A stretch of 64,000 bases of DNA from JAMHWD01 sp035911135 (lineage in GTDB: Bacteria > Pseudomonadota > Alphaproteobacteria > Micavibrionales > Micavibrionaceae), in NCBI GenBank assembly GCA_035911135.1, contig JAMHWD010000027.1:1-64000 (forward strand). The letters are read 5' to 3'. Positions 33,774 to 43,520 of this stretch are shown here, in pieces (position 1 is the stretch's first letter; each line of letters starts with the position of its first letter). The notes below the pieces were generated by a model. The model was not told where the DNA came from. It saw only the letters and a list, made by a program, of their open reading frames with translations, and ran no database searches. Made by a program: the position numbers and the translations under genes.

Positions 33774-34370
33774 TTATTGACCAATTTCAAGCGTCTGCCA
33801 TTCAGGCGTATGTTGTTCCTCGGCTGTTTGGCCCCTTGCTTCCGAGCCGCTGAAAGCGATTGCAACCAGAGCGCCATAGAACGCGGCCCGTATCCCGGCA
33901 CCAATAACGCGTGCTGTTGTTGCACTTTCAATATGCTGATCAATCCCTTGTTTAAGGCTTGCAATTTTCATGGCATCGGAAGGGGATTTTGTATCGCGGT
34001 ATTCTGTGGTCTTTTTGCTTGATAGAAATTCAATGGGAAGGCCAGTGCAAGTGCTGGCCAGTAATGAAACCGCTGGGGCATCAGATTGTTGAAAAAATTC
34101 AGTATATTCATTGGTCTCAGGGTCAACTCTGTAAAGGAGGCTTTCTCCAGCTCCCAGTCGCGCGACCAGAAAATAATCCGTAATATTCTGATGGGTTCCA
34201 TGACCGTTAGCGCTCTTAGCAAAAGCATTAATGTTCATTTTCTGGATAGTAAGGCCGCTTGGATAAAAAAGATAAGGCGGGACAAATCGTGTCCAATGCC
34301 TTGCAAGGGGCTCATAATTGGGCTGGAGCTTTTCTTTGAGCTCGGTAAGAGATTTTGTTGTTTTTGTCAT
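33774..34370 (-). CDS. Hypothetical protein, 198 aa, single C-terminal membrane segment
   Basis: I do not recognise this gene. Most of the protein is soluble, with a tyrosine- and proline-rich front part (RHWTRFVPPYLFYPSG). One likely membrane segment lies near residues 153-172 (ARVIGAGIRAAFYGALVAIA). Local base composition is more AT-rich than in neighbouring genes. It separates nadD from rsfS, which are normally adjacent, with 78 bases before and 280 bases after it. The arrangement suggests a later insertion. No ribosome-binding site stands out. Confidence 0.6.
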   Translation of the reverse strand: MTKTTKSLTELKEKLQPNYEPLARHWTRFVPPYLFYPSGLTIQKMNINAFAKSANGHGTHQNITDYFLVARLGAGESLLYRVDPETNEYTEFFQQSDAPAVSLLASTCTGLPIEFLSSKKTTEYRDTKSPSDAMKIASLKQGIDQHIESATTARVIGAGIRAAFYGALVAIAFSGSEARGQTAEEQHTPEWQTLEIGQ

Positions 34371-34448
34371 CTGACTAACCCCATGATTGTATGGTACACG
34401 TAATGGGTGTTATGTAATGAATAATTTATGGCAAATCAAGAAAAGACA

Positions 34449-35060
34449 TCAGGATTTTGATTTCGTTCTGATTTCAGTCGAGGAAATATTGACCATTTTC
34501 TTCTGCAGCATCCAGTATGTGGTACCGGGGGTAAGTGGGTAGCGCGCTGATTTTTCGACAAAAACATGGCGTTGGCGGCCATAAAGGCGCAAGGGGCAGT
34601 TGCGGATCAAGGATGTGGCCGGCTTGCGCGTCAGATGGACCGTGGGTATTTCCGCCAGCAATTCCCTCCAGTGGTTCCATGTATGCAAAGACAGGGCATT
34701 ATCCATGCCGCTGATCCAGACGAATTTTGCTGTTGGGTGTGTTAATTTGAGTTTCTTCACCGTGTAGTAGGTAATGGATGTGCCGAGATCGCGCTCGATA
34801 TCCGATACAACGATCTGCGGGTGATGTATCAGCTCATGACACAGGGCGATGCGTTGATCCATAGGCGGGGGCTGCAAGGATTTCAGCGGGTTCTGCGGTG
34901 TCACCAGCCACCAGACGGCATCAAGGCCAAGGCCTTTCATCGCGGCGAGGCTGATATGGACATGCCCTTCATGCGGCGGGTTGAAGGATCCGCCCAGAAG
35001 GCCGATACGCATGCCGCGCCAGCGGGCGCTATCAAGTAATCCGGGCTTGGTAAAAGTCAT
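34449..35060 (-). CDS. nadD: Nicotinate-nucleotide adenylyltransferase NadD
   Basis: NadD adenylates nicotinate mononucleotide in NAD synthesis. The nucleotidyltransferase motif is MRIGLLGGSFNPPHEGHVHI (GGSFxPxHxGH) and the C-terminal ISSTEIR signature is seen as NISSTEIRTK. 203 residues from ATG 35060, which includes a 16-residue N-terminal extension common in alphaproteobacteria. It starts 15 bases after proA. Confidence 0.95.
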   Translation of the reverse strand: MTFTKPGLLDSARWRGMRIGLLGGSFNPPHEGHVHISLAAMKGLGLDAVWWLVTPQNPLKSLQPPPMDQRIALCHELIHHPQIVVSDIERDLGTSITYYTVKKLKLTHPTAKFVWISGMDNALSLHTWNHWRELLAEIPTVHLTRKPATSLIRNCPLRLYGRQRHVFVEKSARYPLTPGTTYWMLQKKMVNISSTEIRTKSKS

Positions 35061-35075
35061 GAGGCTTTGCGCTTT

Positions 35076-36377
35076 TTATACTGGCCGTATCTGGCCATTG
35101 CCTCTGACAATATACTTGTAGGTGCAAAGCTGTTCCAGCCCTACGGGACCACGGGCATGAAGTTTTCCCGTACCAATGCCTATCTCGGCGCCCATACCGA
35201 ATTCGCCGCCATCGGCAAATTGCGTCGAGGCATTATGCAGGACAATGCCGCTATCCACGCGTGCCAGAAAACGCGCCGCTTTGTCTGCATCTTCGGTAAG
35301 AATGCTATCCGTATGGTGCGATCCGTAATGGTTGATATGGGTGATAGCTTCATCGACGCCGTCCACGATGCGGCAGCTGAGACGGGCTTCAAGGTATTCC
35401 GTGCGCCAGTCGTCTTCACTGGCCGGGCCGATGCGGCTATCAAGGGCCTGTACCGCTTTATCGCCAACGATCGCACAGCCCGCATCCAAAAGGCCGGCAA
35501 GAATTTGCTTTGCTAATGTATTATCAAGGCTGGAATCCAGGAGTAATGTTTCCATCGCGCCGCATACACCTGTCCGGCGCATCTTGGCATTCAAGGGAAC
35601 GCTTAAGGCAATGTCCGGTTTTACGCCAGCATCAACATAGATATGGCACAGGCCTTCCAAATGGCCAAAAACCGGCATGCGTGCCTCGTTCATGACGCGC
35701 TCGATCAATGTCTTGCCGCCGCGCGGAATCATAACATCAATATATTCATTCATCGCCAGCATCAGCCCGACAGCAGCGCGGTCTGCCGTGGGGATCATCG
35801 AGACGGCAGCTTCCGGCAGGCCGGATTCCAAAAGTGCATCCTGAACAATACGGTGCAGCGCCAGAGAGGATTGCAGGCTTTCTGATCCGCCGCGCAGGAT
35901 AACAGCATTCTTTGATTTCAAACAAAGCGCAGCAGCATCCACCGTGACATTGGGGCGGGATTCATAAATCATGCCCAGGACGCCGATAGGAACAGAGACG
36001 CGTTCGATTTTAAGGCCATTGGGCCGCGTTTCCTGCCAAAGAATTCGGCCTGTCGGATCGGGCAGGGATGCGACAACCTCAATGCCGGCGGCAATGGATT
36101 CAATCCGCGCCGGCGTCAGGATCAGGCGGTCGATCATGGCGGGTGTAAGGCCTTTGGCCTTAGCGGCGTCAACATCGGCAGTATTAGCAGCCAGTATGGT
36201 TTCAATATGGGCACGGATACGCGCGGCGCAATTTTTCAGACAGGCTGTAATCTGTGCATCGTCACATTGAGCCAATACAAAGGCGGCAGAACGCGCCGCA
36301 GCGCCAATATTTTGAATGAGAGCGTTCAGATCAGCGCCCGCCCCGGCATTTTGTGCATTGGGGTGGGATGCGGTCAT
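35076..36377 (-). CDS. proA: Gamma-glutamyl phosphate reductase ProA
   Basis: ProA performs the second step of proline synthesis. Conserved blocks are PIGVLGMIYESRPNVTVDAA, AVILRGGSESLQSSLALH, RGGKTLIERV and the Cys-containing CGAMETLLLDSS. 433 residues is slightly longer than usual because of the N-terminus. In relatives proB precedes it; here the F0 subunit b gene does, with a 24-base gap. proB is not in the window. Confidence 0.95.
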   Translation of the reverse strand: MTASHPNAQNAGAGADLNALIQNIGAAARSAAFVLAQCDDAQITACLKNCAARIRAHIETILAANTADVDAAKAKGLTPAMIDRLILTPARIESIAAGIEVVASLPDPTGRILWQETRPNGLKIERVSVPIGVLGMIYESRPNVTVDAAALCLKSKNAVILRGGSESLQSSLALHRIVQDALLESGLPEAAVSMIPTADRAAVGLMLAMNEYIDVMIPRGGKTLIERVMNEARMPVFGHLEGLCHIYVDAGVKPDIALSVPLNAKMRRTGVCGAMETLLLDSSLDNTLAKQILAGLLDAGCAIVGDKAVQALDSRIGPASEDDWRTEYLEARLSCRIVDGVDEAITHINHYGSHHTDSILTEDADKAARFLARVDSGIVLHNASTQFADGGEFGMGAEIGIGTGKLHARGPVGLEQLCTYKYIVRGNGQIRPV

Positions 36378-36401
36378 TTTATGGCTCTTGGGGGCAGGGG
36401 A

Positions 36402-36890
36402 TTAGCGTAAATTCTTGGCTGTGCTGGTAATCGACTGATCAATCAGCTTTTCGCCAATCTTGTTGTCCATGCGCTCGGCAATGATGCGGCCGGTGGCGTT
36501 GATCGCCAGATTGGCCGCATGGGCGCGGATTTCATCAATGGCGGCCATGCCCATATGCTCGATACGTTCCTTAAGCTGCTTCTCGCGGCGGTCAAGGCTC
36601 TCGGCAAACACCATTTCTTCGTTTTTGCGGATCTCGGCGGCGTGCTTTTCAGCATTGGCGATAATTTTTTCGGATTCTTTCAGGGCATCGCGGTGCTTGC
36701 GCTGATACTGCGCCAGCAATTCCTGTGCCTCGATACGGAGGTTTTCAGCAGATTGCAGGTCTTTTTTGATATGCGCGATACGGGAATCAATCATCCCCAG
36801 CAGCGCATCCTTGCCGTATTTCACAACAATATAGGCAAAGATAATAAAGGAGAAGAGAAGCCAGATTGCGGAGTCGTTTAGAAAAGACAT
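36402..36890 (-). CDS. atpF: F0F1 ATP synthase subunit b
   Basis: This is part of the peripheral stalk. One N-terminal membrane segment (about residues 8-24; IWLLFSFIIFAYIVVKYG) is followed by a long charged coiled coil (IDSRIAHIKKDLQSAENL onward). 162 residues. It follows the b' gene, as in alphaproteobacteria and cyanobacteria, where two different b subunits form the stalk. Confidence 0.93.
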   Translation of the reverse strand: MSFLNDSAIWLLFSFIIFAYIVVKYGKDALLGMIDSRIAHIKKDLQSAENLRIEAQELLAQYQRKHRDALKESEKIIANAEKHAAEIRKNEEMVFAESLDRREKQLKERIEHMGMAAIDEIRAHAANLAINATGRIIAERMDNKIGEKLIDQSITSTAKNLR

Positions 36891-36911
36891 CGTATTAATC
36901 CTGATCCTAAT

Positions 36912-37532
36912 TTACGCCGCTTTGGCCTTGTCGCTTAAGTCTTTGACCACGTCTTTGGCCTTGTCGAGATCGGTGGAGATTCCAACAATCTTTTTCGCGG
37001 CTTCGCTGGCCATTTCGGCGGCGATTGTGTTCATTTGCTCCATGGCTTCTTTTTTGCTTTTCTCGATCCGCTTCTCAGCTTTTTCGATTTCAACCTGCAT
37101 GCGAAGACGGAATGTCTCGGTCTTTTTGGCCGCATCATCTTTCAGGCTTTCTTCGACATCGGCAAATATCTGATTGGCCTTCTCGCGCGCCTCATTGAGG
37201 ATTTTCTCATAAGCGGCGTGAATTTCTTCGGCCTGATCCTTCAGCGTTTGTGCGCTGTCGAGATCGTTCTGGATATGCGAATGCCTGTTTTCGAGCGTTG
37301 CGGAGATTTGCGGCAATACAGTCTTGGCAAAAATGAAATAGAGCGTACCAAAGACCGCCAGAAGCCAGAAAATCTGTGATGGATACCATGTCGGATCCAG
37401 CTGCGGCAAACCGCCGCCGCCTGAGCCGTGTTCAGCGCCATGAGCGCCGCCGGCAGCCATCACTTCGCCTGCCATAACGGTTAGGGCGAGTGTGAAGGCT
37501 GCTAATGAGTATCCAAAATTTTTCATGGCCAT
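36912..37532 (-). CDS. F0F1 ATP synthase subunit b'
   Basis: This is the second peripheral-stalk subunit. The N-terminus is signal-like (FGYSLAAFTLALTVMAGEVM), followed by a Gly/His-rich spacer, the true membrane anchor (about 60-78; IFWLLAVFGTLYFIFAKTVL) and a long coiled coil ending in LDKAKDVVKDLSDKAKAA. From ATG 37532 it has 206 residues; starts at 37526 and 37577 are possible. The leading signal-like segment makes it longer than subunit b. Confidence 0.9.
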   Translation of the reverse strand: MAMKNFGYSLAAFTLALTVMAGEVMAAGGAHGAEHGSGGGGLPQLDPTWYPSQIFWLLAVFGTLYFIFAKTVLPQISATLENRHSHIQNDLDSAQTLKDQAEEIHAAYEKILNEAREKANQIFADVEESLKDDAAKKTETFRLRMQVEIEKAEKRIEKSKKEAMEQMNTIAAEMASEAAKKIVGISTDLDKAKDVVKDLSDKAKAA

Positions 37533-37579
37533 TAATGACTGTCTTTGGCTTGAATTTATAACTGGTCGTTTCTTCAAAC

Positions 37580-37804
37580 TTATCCGAGAAGGATCAGGAA
37601 GGAGATAACGAGAGCGAAAATCGCCAGAGCTTCTGTCAGAGCGGCCGAGATAAAGAATTTCTTATCCAGGATTTCAGCCGAAGATGGGTTTCTGCCGATA
37701 GCTTCGTTGTAGGACGAGAATACCAGGCCCATGCCTACGCCAACGCCCAGAATAGGCAGGAGGGCAATTGCAGCGGCCAAAAGTTTTGCGGAAGCGGGAT
37801 CCAT
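37580..37804 (-). CDS. atpE: F0F1 ATP synthase subunit c
   Basis: This is the rotor-ring proteolipid: two membrane helices joined by a polar loop (NEAIGRNPSSAE). The proton-carrying carboxylate is the Glu in ISAALTEALAIFALVISF (about residue 58). 74 residues. Confidence 0.96.
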   Translation of the reverse strand: MDPASAKLLAAAIALLPILGVGVGMGLVFSSYNEAIGRNPSSAEILDKKFFISAALTEALAIFALVISFLILLG

Positions 37805-37888
37805 GATGTATTTCCTTCTTTAGTTTGGTTGTGTGTTAGTTAAGTTAGTAAAAACCTTGTTTTTCTTTATGCCGGTGATCCTACACAT

Positions 37889-38638
37889 TTAATGATGAAG
37901 ATCAACGGTATCCTTCAGATAAATCGATGTTAAAATCGCAAAGATGTACGCCTGCAACAGGGCCACCAGCAATTCCAGCGAGTACATCGCAACATTCACG
38001 AACATGGGCAGCAGGCCAACAATGGCGCCGCCCAATCCAAGGCCGCCCACCAGCATCGCGCCAAAACCGGCAAAGACTTTCAAGACCATGTGTCCGGCCA
38101 TCATATTGGCGAACAGACGAACGGAAAGTGTAATGGGGCGGATCAGGAATGAAACAATTTCAATCGGCACGATCAGAACCTGCAGCGCCAGCGGCACGCC
38201 CGGAGGGGCAAAAAGGCTGAAGAAATGCAGGCCGTTATTGATAATCCCAAATACCATAACGCACAGAAATACAATCAGCGCCAGAACGCCGGTCACGATG
38301 ATATGGCTGGTGTAGGTGAAGGAGTAAGGCAGAAGACCAAGAACATTGCCCATCAGCACGACCATAAAGAGCGTGAAGATCAGCGGGAAATACGGGCGGC
38401 CTTTGGGGCCGGTATTTTCGCGGATCATAGTCGCAACAAATTCATAAAGCATCTCGGCAAAGGCCTGGCCGCGTCCGGGGACAAGGGCCTTTTTGCGTGT
38501 TGCCGTCAGCAGGAAAGACGATGACAGGACAGCGCCAATTACCATCCAGAGCGAGGAATTTGTGAAAGAAAGGTTAAAGCCCGCTACCTCGAAAGGGATA
38601 ATCGGGGTGATGACAAACTGGTGCAGGGGATCGGCCAC
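37889..38638 (-). CDS. atpB: F0F1 ATP synthase subunit a
   Basis: This is the stator channel subunit with about six membrane segments. The essential Arg lies in LSVRLFANMMAGHMVLKVFA, and the last helices contain YSLELLVALLQAYIFAILTS. 249 residues. The start is GTG 38638 after GAGAGAA. Confidence 0.96.
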   Translation of the reverse strand: MADPLHQFVITPIIPFEVAGFNLSFTNSSLWMVIGAVLSSSFLLTATRKKALVPGRGQAFAEMLYEFVATMIRENTGPKGRPYFPLIFTLFMVVLMGNVLGLLPYSFTYTSHIIVTGVLALIVFLCVMVFGIINNGLHFFSLFAPPGVPLALQVLIVPIEIVSFLIRPITLSVRLFANMMAGHMVLKVFAGFGAMLVGGLGLGGAIVGLLPMFVNVAMYSLELLVALLQAYIFAILTSIYLKDTVDLHH

Positions 38639-38709
38639 TGTTCTCTCGCTCGCGCTTAAAATGTTAAAAACTTAATATAAAACCGGTAGATGGCTTATTT
38701 AGCCTGTTT

Positions 38710-39048
38710 TCAATCGCCTTGCAAGTCGTTTTGTGACGTTTTTTCCGGCTGTTTATTGCCAACGGCTGTGCCCATGTTGTTGCTGATCCGATAGACGTTG
38801 TAAAACCCGGTGCAGGTCCCCAGAAAGAAGAATATCAACAAGAAGGCAGGCTTGGTCCCAAGCCAGTTATCAATACCATAACCCAGAGCCGTGCAAAGGA
38901 GAATCGCCCCAACCAGCTCGATCCCGGCCTGCATGCCTTGCTTGGAGTTTTTATCGGCGGCCTCGGCGCGTTGTTTTGCAAGGCTGGCCTTGTCTTCTCC
39001 TTTGGCCTTGCGGATTTTTTCGGCCAGATTGTCCAGATCATCGCTCAT
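38710..39048 (-). CDS. atpI: ATP synthase accessory protein AtpI
   Basis: This is a small protein with a charged N-terminal 35 residues (LAEKIRKAKGEDKASLAKQR) and two membrane segments (about 42-60 and 68-86; PAFLLIFFFLGTCTGFYNVY). AtpI proteins assist c-ring assembly. 112 residues. It starts three bases after the smc stop, so the F0 genes follow smc without a gap. Confidence 0.9.
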   Translation of the reverse strand: MSDDLDNLAEKIRKAKGEDKASLAKQRAEAADKNSKQGMQAGIELVGAILLCTALGYGIDNWLGTKPAFLLIFFFLGTCTGFYNVYRISNNMGTAVGNKQPEKTSQNDLQGD

Positions 39049-39051
39049 GGC

Positions 39052-42000
39052 TTAAGCGGCCTTATCCAGGAAGTCGAAGGATTGCTGGAGATCAACGGAA
39101 ACCAGCTGTGAGACGCCGCGTTCGGCCATCGTCACGCCGTAAAGGCGGTCCATCCGCGCCATGGTCAGGCGGTGGTGGGTAACGATCATAAAGCGCGTCT
39201 CGCCGCGCTCGGCAATTTCTTCAAGGAGATTACACAGGCGGTCCACGTTCGAATCGTCAAGCGGCGCGTCAATCTCGTCCAGTACGCAGATCGGCGAAGG
39301 ATTGGTCAGGAACATCGCAAAAATCAGCGCAATCGAGGTCATGGTCTGTTCACCACCAGAAAGCAGGGAAAGCGATTGCAGGGATTTACCCGGCGGCTGG
39401 GCGAAGATTTCAAGGCCTGCGCCCAGCGGATCATCCGAATCAACCAGCGCCAGATGGGCATTGCCGCCCTGAAAGAGGCGCATGAACAAATTCTGGAAAT
39501 GAGCGTTTACATGATCAAAAGCAGTCATAAGGCGCGCGCGGGCTTCCTTGTTGATCGTGGAGATCCCTTCGCGCAGTTCTTCAATCGCCTGCATCAGGTC
39601 ATTGCGCTCGGTCAGAATTTTGGTCAGGCCTTGCTCCAGTTCCTGCGCTTCGTCATCGGCGCGCAAATTGACAGGCCCGATCTGGTCGCGTTCGCGCACC
39701 AGTTTTTCCATGGAAGATTTGCAGGCCGAGAGGTCCTGCGTTTCCATGTCATCGGCATCCAGCGAGCTATGGTCTTTCAGCTGCATGGGCGGCATGTCGA
39801 ATTTTTCACGGATTTTAATGTCCAGCGCTTCCAGCTGCTCGACCAGCGCGGCCATGGTGGCCTGCGCGTGGGCGCGGGCTTCACGGGCTTCGCCGAGATA
39901 ATTCTCAGCTTCTTTCAGTGCCTTGCCTGTTTCAAAGACTTCCTTTTCGCAAACTGAGAGCTTTTCAGCGGCATCGTTACGGGCAATCTCAAGCTTTGAA
40001 ATTTCGCTGAGCAGGCTCTGTTTGTCATCTTCAAAGCTGCGCGGCTGGCTGCGTAATTCAGTCAGTTTTTTCTCAAGCTCGCTCTTGCGCTCGGTCAAAA
40101 CTTTCAGGCGTTCATTGGCACGAATATTACGGTTTTTCAAATTGATGCGCTCATCGGCAATGGCCTGCAAGCGGGCCTTGCGCGTGTTTTGCATCTGCTG
40201 CTGGCGTTCATAGACACGGATGGCATCCTGATAGGATTCGCGAGCGCCTAGTAATGCGCTGTAAAGCTCTTCTTGCGCCTGCGTATCAGCCGCGCCGCTT
40301 TCTTCGGTGTAGGCCTGCAGGGCGGCGTTTTCGTTACGGATGGCCGATTCAATGGATTGAATATCTTCTTTGCACGCCGCAATCGTATCGCCAAGGCGCT
40401 GCATCTCGGCTTCGAAACGGTTGAGTTTTTCACGGCTTTCGGCGTGGGCTGCTTTTTTTTGCGTGAGTTCACGCTCAAGTGTTTTCAATTCGCTGCGGCT
40501 GGTTTGCAGTGTCGTTTCAGCTGCGCTTAGATTCTGATTGTTTTCATCATAGGTGGCGCGTGCGGCGGCAATGTCACGCTCCAGCGCGGGCAGGGTTTCT
40601 TCAAGTCCGGCGAGCTTGTTCTTGTATTCAAGGTGCTGGGCGTTGCGGTCACGGGCTGCGGCCTTGAGGCAATACCCATCCCAGCGCCAGTAATGGCCAT
40701 CGCGGGAGACAATGGATTGGCCGGGTTGCAGTTTTTCAAATGCAGCTTCGCCGGCAGCCTCATCATCAACAACGCCAATCTGGCTCAGGGCAGCATCCAG
40801 CTGCGCCGGGGCCTTGATGGAAGGCTTGATGGCCGTAACGCCTTCAGGCAAGGCGGGCAGGGAAGAGAGGCTTTTACGGTTTAGCCAGTAAGCCGGGGAG
40901 TCTGTCTCCAGTGAGGCCATAAGAGAATCGCCTAGCGCGCGGGAGAGCGCCTTTTCAAAACCGGGCGCGGCAGAAAGAGAATCCAGTACCGTTTTAATGT
41001 CATCATCAGCCTCGCCCGCGAGGAATGAATTCAGCATCCCGATTTCGGTCTGCGTTTCTGTCAGGCGAGCTTCGAGCACACGCAAGGAGGCTTGCAGCTC
41101 ATCGCGGGAGGATTTGAACGCGCTTGTCTGCTGCTCCAGATCCTCGATGGATTTTTGCAGGCTGGCAATTTTTTCATCCAGATTCTCGATCTCGGATTGG
41201 ATGTCGGCAGCAGGCGTTATCGCGGCGGCATCCTTGCGGCGTGTTTCCTGCTCCTGCTCGGCCTTGAGGCGGCGGGATTGTACAACATCAAGGCGCGTGC
41301 GGTTCTGGGAGATTTGCTCCTGCAACGCCTCCTGTCTGGCCTTCTTCTCGGCAACGCCCTGCATGAGCGCCGTATAGCGGCTCTCCAGCAGCGTTACTTT
41401 TTCTTCAAGCTCCGCGCGGATTTTTTCTTTTTCCTCCAGGACGGACTGCTCGTTGCCCTGCATTTCAATGAGGGAGGATTCTTCGCTTGTCAGCTTTTCA
41501 AGCGTGGTGGCGCTTTCCGAGGCGCTTGTGCTTTCGTGCGCTTCATCGGATACGGTCTGCGCGAGTTGCTGCTTGGTGTCCTCGATCAGTTTTTCAAGGC
41601 GGCTTGCCTCATCTTCAAGGCGTTGCAATGTAATTTTTTTGACCTGCAGGGCGGCGGCGGCTTCTGTTTCGGCCTTGCGAAGATCGGGCAGGGCTTGCGC
41701 TTGCGTTCCTTGTGTCTTGGTGAGTTGTGTGACGGTTGTCAGCTTGTCGGCGACGATTTTCTCGGCCTCTAAAAATTTCTCATGTGTGGCTTGTTTGCGG
41801 GCTGAAAGCTCGGACCATTCCAGCCACGCAATGATAATTTCCAGCTGGCGGATCTGCGCGTTCACATTGCGGTATTTTGCCGCCTGACGTGATTGGCGCT
41901 TCAGGCCTGAAAGCTGGTTTTCCATGCCGCCCACGATATCCTGCAGGCGCACAAGGTTGGTATCGGCGGCTTTGAGGCGCAACTCCGCCTCGTGGCGGCG

Positions 42001-42528
42001 TGCATAGAGGCCAGAGATGCCGGCAGATTCTTCCAGAACAATCCGGCGCTCCAGCGGCTTGGAATTGATGATGTGCGTGATGCGACCCTGCGAAACCAGA
42101 GCCGGAGAATTCGCGCCAGTCACCGTATCGGCGAGCAGCATGTGCACATCGCGGGCGCGGACGGTCTTGCCATTGATTTTATAGGCCGAGCCGTGGTCTT
42201 TTTCGATGCGGCGCGTGATCTCGATCTCATCCGTGCCGTTATAGGCGGGCGGGGCGGACCGGGTTGCGTTATCCAGCAGCAGCGATACCTCGGCAATATT
42301 CTTGGATGCCCGGCGGGATGTGCCGTTGAAGATTACATCTTCCATGCCATCGCCGCGCATCTTGCGCGCGGAGCTTTCACCCATCACCCAGCGCAAAGCC
42401 TCGACCAGATTGGATTTGCCGCAGCCATTCGGGCCAACGATGCCGTTCAGCCCCGGACCGATATCTACCTCGGTCCGGTCGGCGAAGGATTTAAATCCGC
42501 TCAGTCGTAGGGATTTGAACTGGATCAT
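39052..42528 (-). CDS. smc: Chromosome segregation ATPase Smc
   Basis: Smc forms the core of the condensin-like complex with ScpAB. Walker A is GPNGCGKSN (residues 32-40). The first coiled coil covers roughly 165-500 and the hinge about 500-650 (ALSRALGDSLMASLETDSPA). The second coil follows to about 980. The C-terminal head has the signature LSGGEQTMTSIALIFAMF and Walker B in PSPICVLDEIDAPLDDSN. 1158 residues is normal. Confidence 0.97.
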   Translation of the reverse strand: MIQFKSLRLSGFKSFADRTEVDIGPGLNGIVGPNGCGKSNLVEALRWVMGESSARKMRGDGMEDVIFNGTSRRASKNIAEVSLLLDNATRSAPPAYNGTDEIEITRRIEKDHGSAYKINGKTVRARDVHMLLADTVTGANSPALVSQGRITHIINSKPLERRIVLEESAGISGLYARRHEAELRLKAADTNLVRLQDIVGGMENQLSGLKRQSRQAAKYRNVNAQIRQLEIIIAWLEWSELSARKQATHEKFLEAEKIVADKLTTVTQLTKTQGTQAQALPDLRKAETEAAAALQVKKITLQRLEDEASRLEKLIEDTKQQLAQTVSDEAHESTSASESATTLEKLTSEESSLIEMQGNEQSVLEEKEKIRAELEEKVTLLESRYTALMQGVAEKKARQEALQEQISQNRTRLDVVQSRRLKAEQEQETRRKDAAAITPAADIQSEIENLDEKIASLQKSIEDLEQQTSAFKSSRDELQASLRVLEARLTETQTEIGMLNSFLAGEADDDIKTVLDSLSAAPGFEKALSRALGDSLMASLETDSPAYWLNRKSLSSLPALPEGVTAIKPSIKAPAQLDAALSQIGVVDDEAAGEAAFEKLQPGQSIVSRDGHYWRWDGYCLKAAARDRNAQHLEYKNKLAGLEETLPALERDIAAARATYDENNQNLSAAETTLQTSRSELKTLERELTQKKAAHAESREKLNRFEAEMQRLGDTIAACKEDIQSIESAIRNENAALQAYTEESGAADTQAQEELYSALLGARESYQDAIRVYERQQQMQNTRKARLQAIADERINLKNRNIRANERLKVLTERKSELEKKLTELRSQPRSFEDDKQSLLSEISKLEIARNDAAEKLSVCEKEVFETGKALKEAENYLGEAREARAHAQATMAALVEQLEALDIKIREKFDMPPMQLKDHSSLDADDMETQDLSACKSSMEKLVRERDQIGPVNLRADDEAQELEQGLTKILTERNDLMQAIEELREGISTINKEARARLMTAFDHVNAHFQNLFMRLFQGGNAHLALVDSDDPLGAGLEIFAQPPGKSLQSLSLLSGGEQTMTSIALIFAMFLTNPSPICVLDEIDAPLDDSNVDRLCNLLEEIAERGETRFMIVTHHRLTMARMDRLYGVTMAERGVSQLVSVDLQQSFDFLDKAA

Positions 42529-42537
42529 GCGGTCCTT

Positions 42538-43380
42538 TTACTCGGTCACGCTTTCAGGCGCAGCTTCAACCGGTGTCTCGGCAGGTGTTGCGGTTTCACC
42601 TGCTGTCAGAGCCTCATCAATGGCCTTTTTGAATTCAGCATAAGGCAATGCGCCGCTGACAACGGTTGTGTCGTTGATCACAAAAGTCGGTGTGGAGCTG
42701 ACCTTATGTTTTGTCTGTGCTTCCTGAATGCCTTTTGTAATGAAATCTCTGAGTTCGGCATTGTTGATGCAGGCATCAAAAGCTTCCGCGCCAAGGCCAG
42801 CAAGCTGTGCGTTCTGCTTCAGGTAGTTCAGGTAGCCAACAGCGTCATAGGCCCATTTGTCCTGTGTTTCGAACAAGAGCTGTGTGAAGGCGGCATGGCG
42901 CTCAGCCGGCAGGCAGCGTGCCACCATCGAGGCATGAAGCGCCGGGCCATTCAGCGGGAAATCATTAAAGACAACTTTGACCTTTCCGGTATCAATGTAT
43001 TCTGCCTTGAGTGTTGGGTATGTCTGTGTATGGAAGGCTCCGCAATGGCCGCATGTCAGGGAGCTGTGCTCCGAGATTGTAATGGGTGCATCTGGGTTGC
43101 CATGGACGCGCGGGGCAATGGCCGCGGCGACATCAATAGTGGCGGCTTGGGCCGGTGCTGCGGCTGTATCGGTTGCCGGGTTTGCCTCGGTTGCTTGCTC
43201 TGCTGTGTCCTGGGTTGGTTCAGCCTGAACGCTCTCTTCCGTCAGTTCAATTGTCTCGCCAGAAGTAGAAGAAGGTGTTGTCGCATTCTGTGGAACAGTG
43301 ACAAAGTAGCCAATGACCGCAACGGCCAGAACGGCAGCGATAATGATGATAAGTTTACTCTGTTTCTTGTTTTCAGCCAT
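42538..43380 (-). CDS. DsbA-family thiol-disulfide oxidoreductase, membrane-anchored
   Basis: An N-terminal membrane segment (residues about 10-27; LIIIIAAVLAVAVIGYFVTV) anchors a periplasmic domain. An Ala/Thr/Glu-rich linker (about 35-85) precedes the thioredoxin fold with inserted helices. The active site is CGHC in SSLTCGHCGAFHTQTY, and the cis-proline loop is SSTPTFVIND. 280 residues from ATG 43380. The gene precedes smc, the usual alphaproteobacterial order. A disulfide oxidase or isomerase role is expected; the redox partner is not in the window. Confidence 0.9.
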   Translation of the reverse strand: MAENKKQSKLIIIIAAVLAVAVIGYFVTVPQNATTPSSTSGETIELTEESVQAEPTQDTAEQATEANPATDTAAAPAQAATIDVAAAIAPRVHGNPDAPITISEHSSLTCGHCGAFHTQTYPTLKAEYIDTGKVKVVFNDFPLNGPALHASMVARCLPAERHAAFTQLLFETQDKWAYDAVGYLNYLKQNAQLAGLGAEAFDACINNAELRDFITKGIQEAQTKHKVSSTPTFVINDTTVVSGALPYAEFKKAIDEALTAGETATPAETPVEAAPESVTE

Positions 43381-43520
43381 GATAAATAGTCCATTTCTTT
43401 CAGAGCGCATTCTTGTTATGAAAACGCTCGCTGTTAGGGAAATATCCCAGATTTCCTATGATTACAAGCAATATAAGCAATATTGCGCCTTGCAGGGCAA
43501 CCCAAAAGCAAAACTATCCA

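Noticed and set aside
39172..39957. 261-codon plus-strand frame, and other plus-strand frames across 39-42 kb
   Set aside because: They are shadows of smc.
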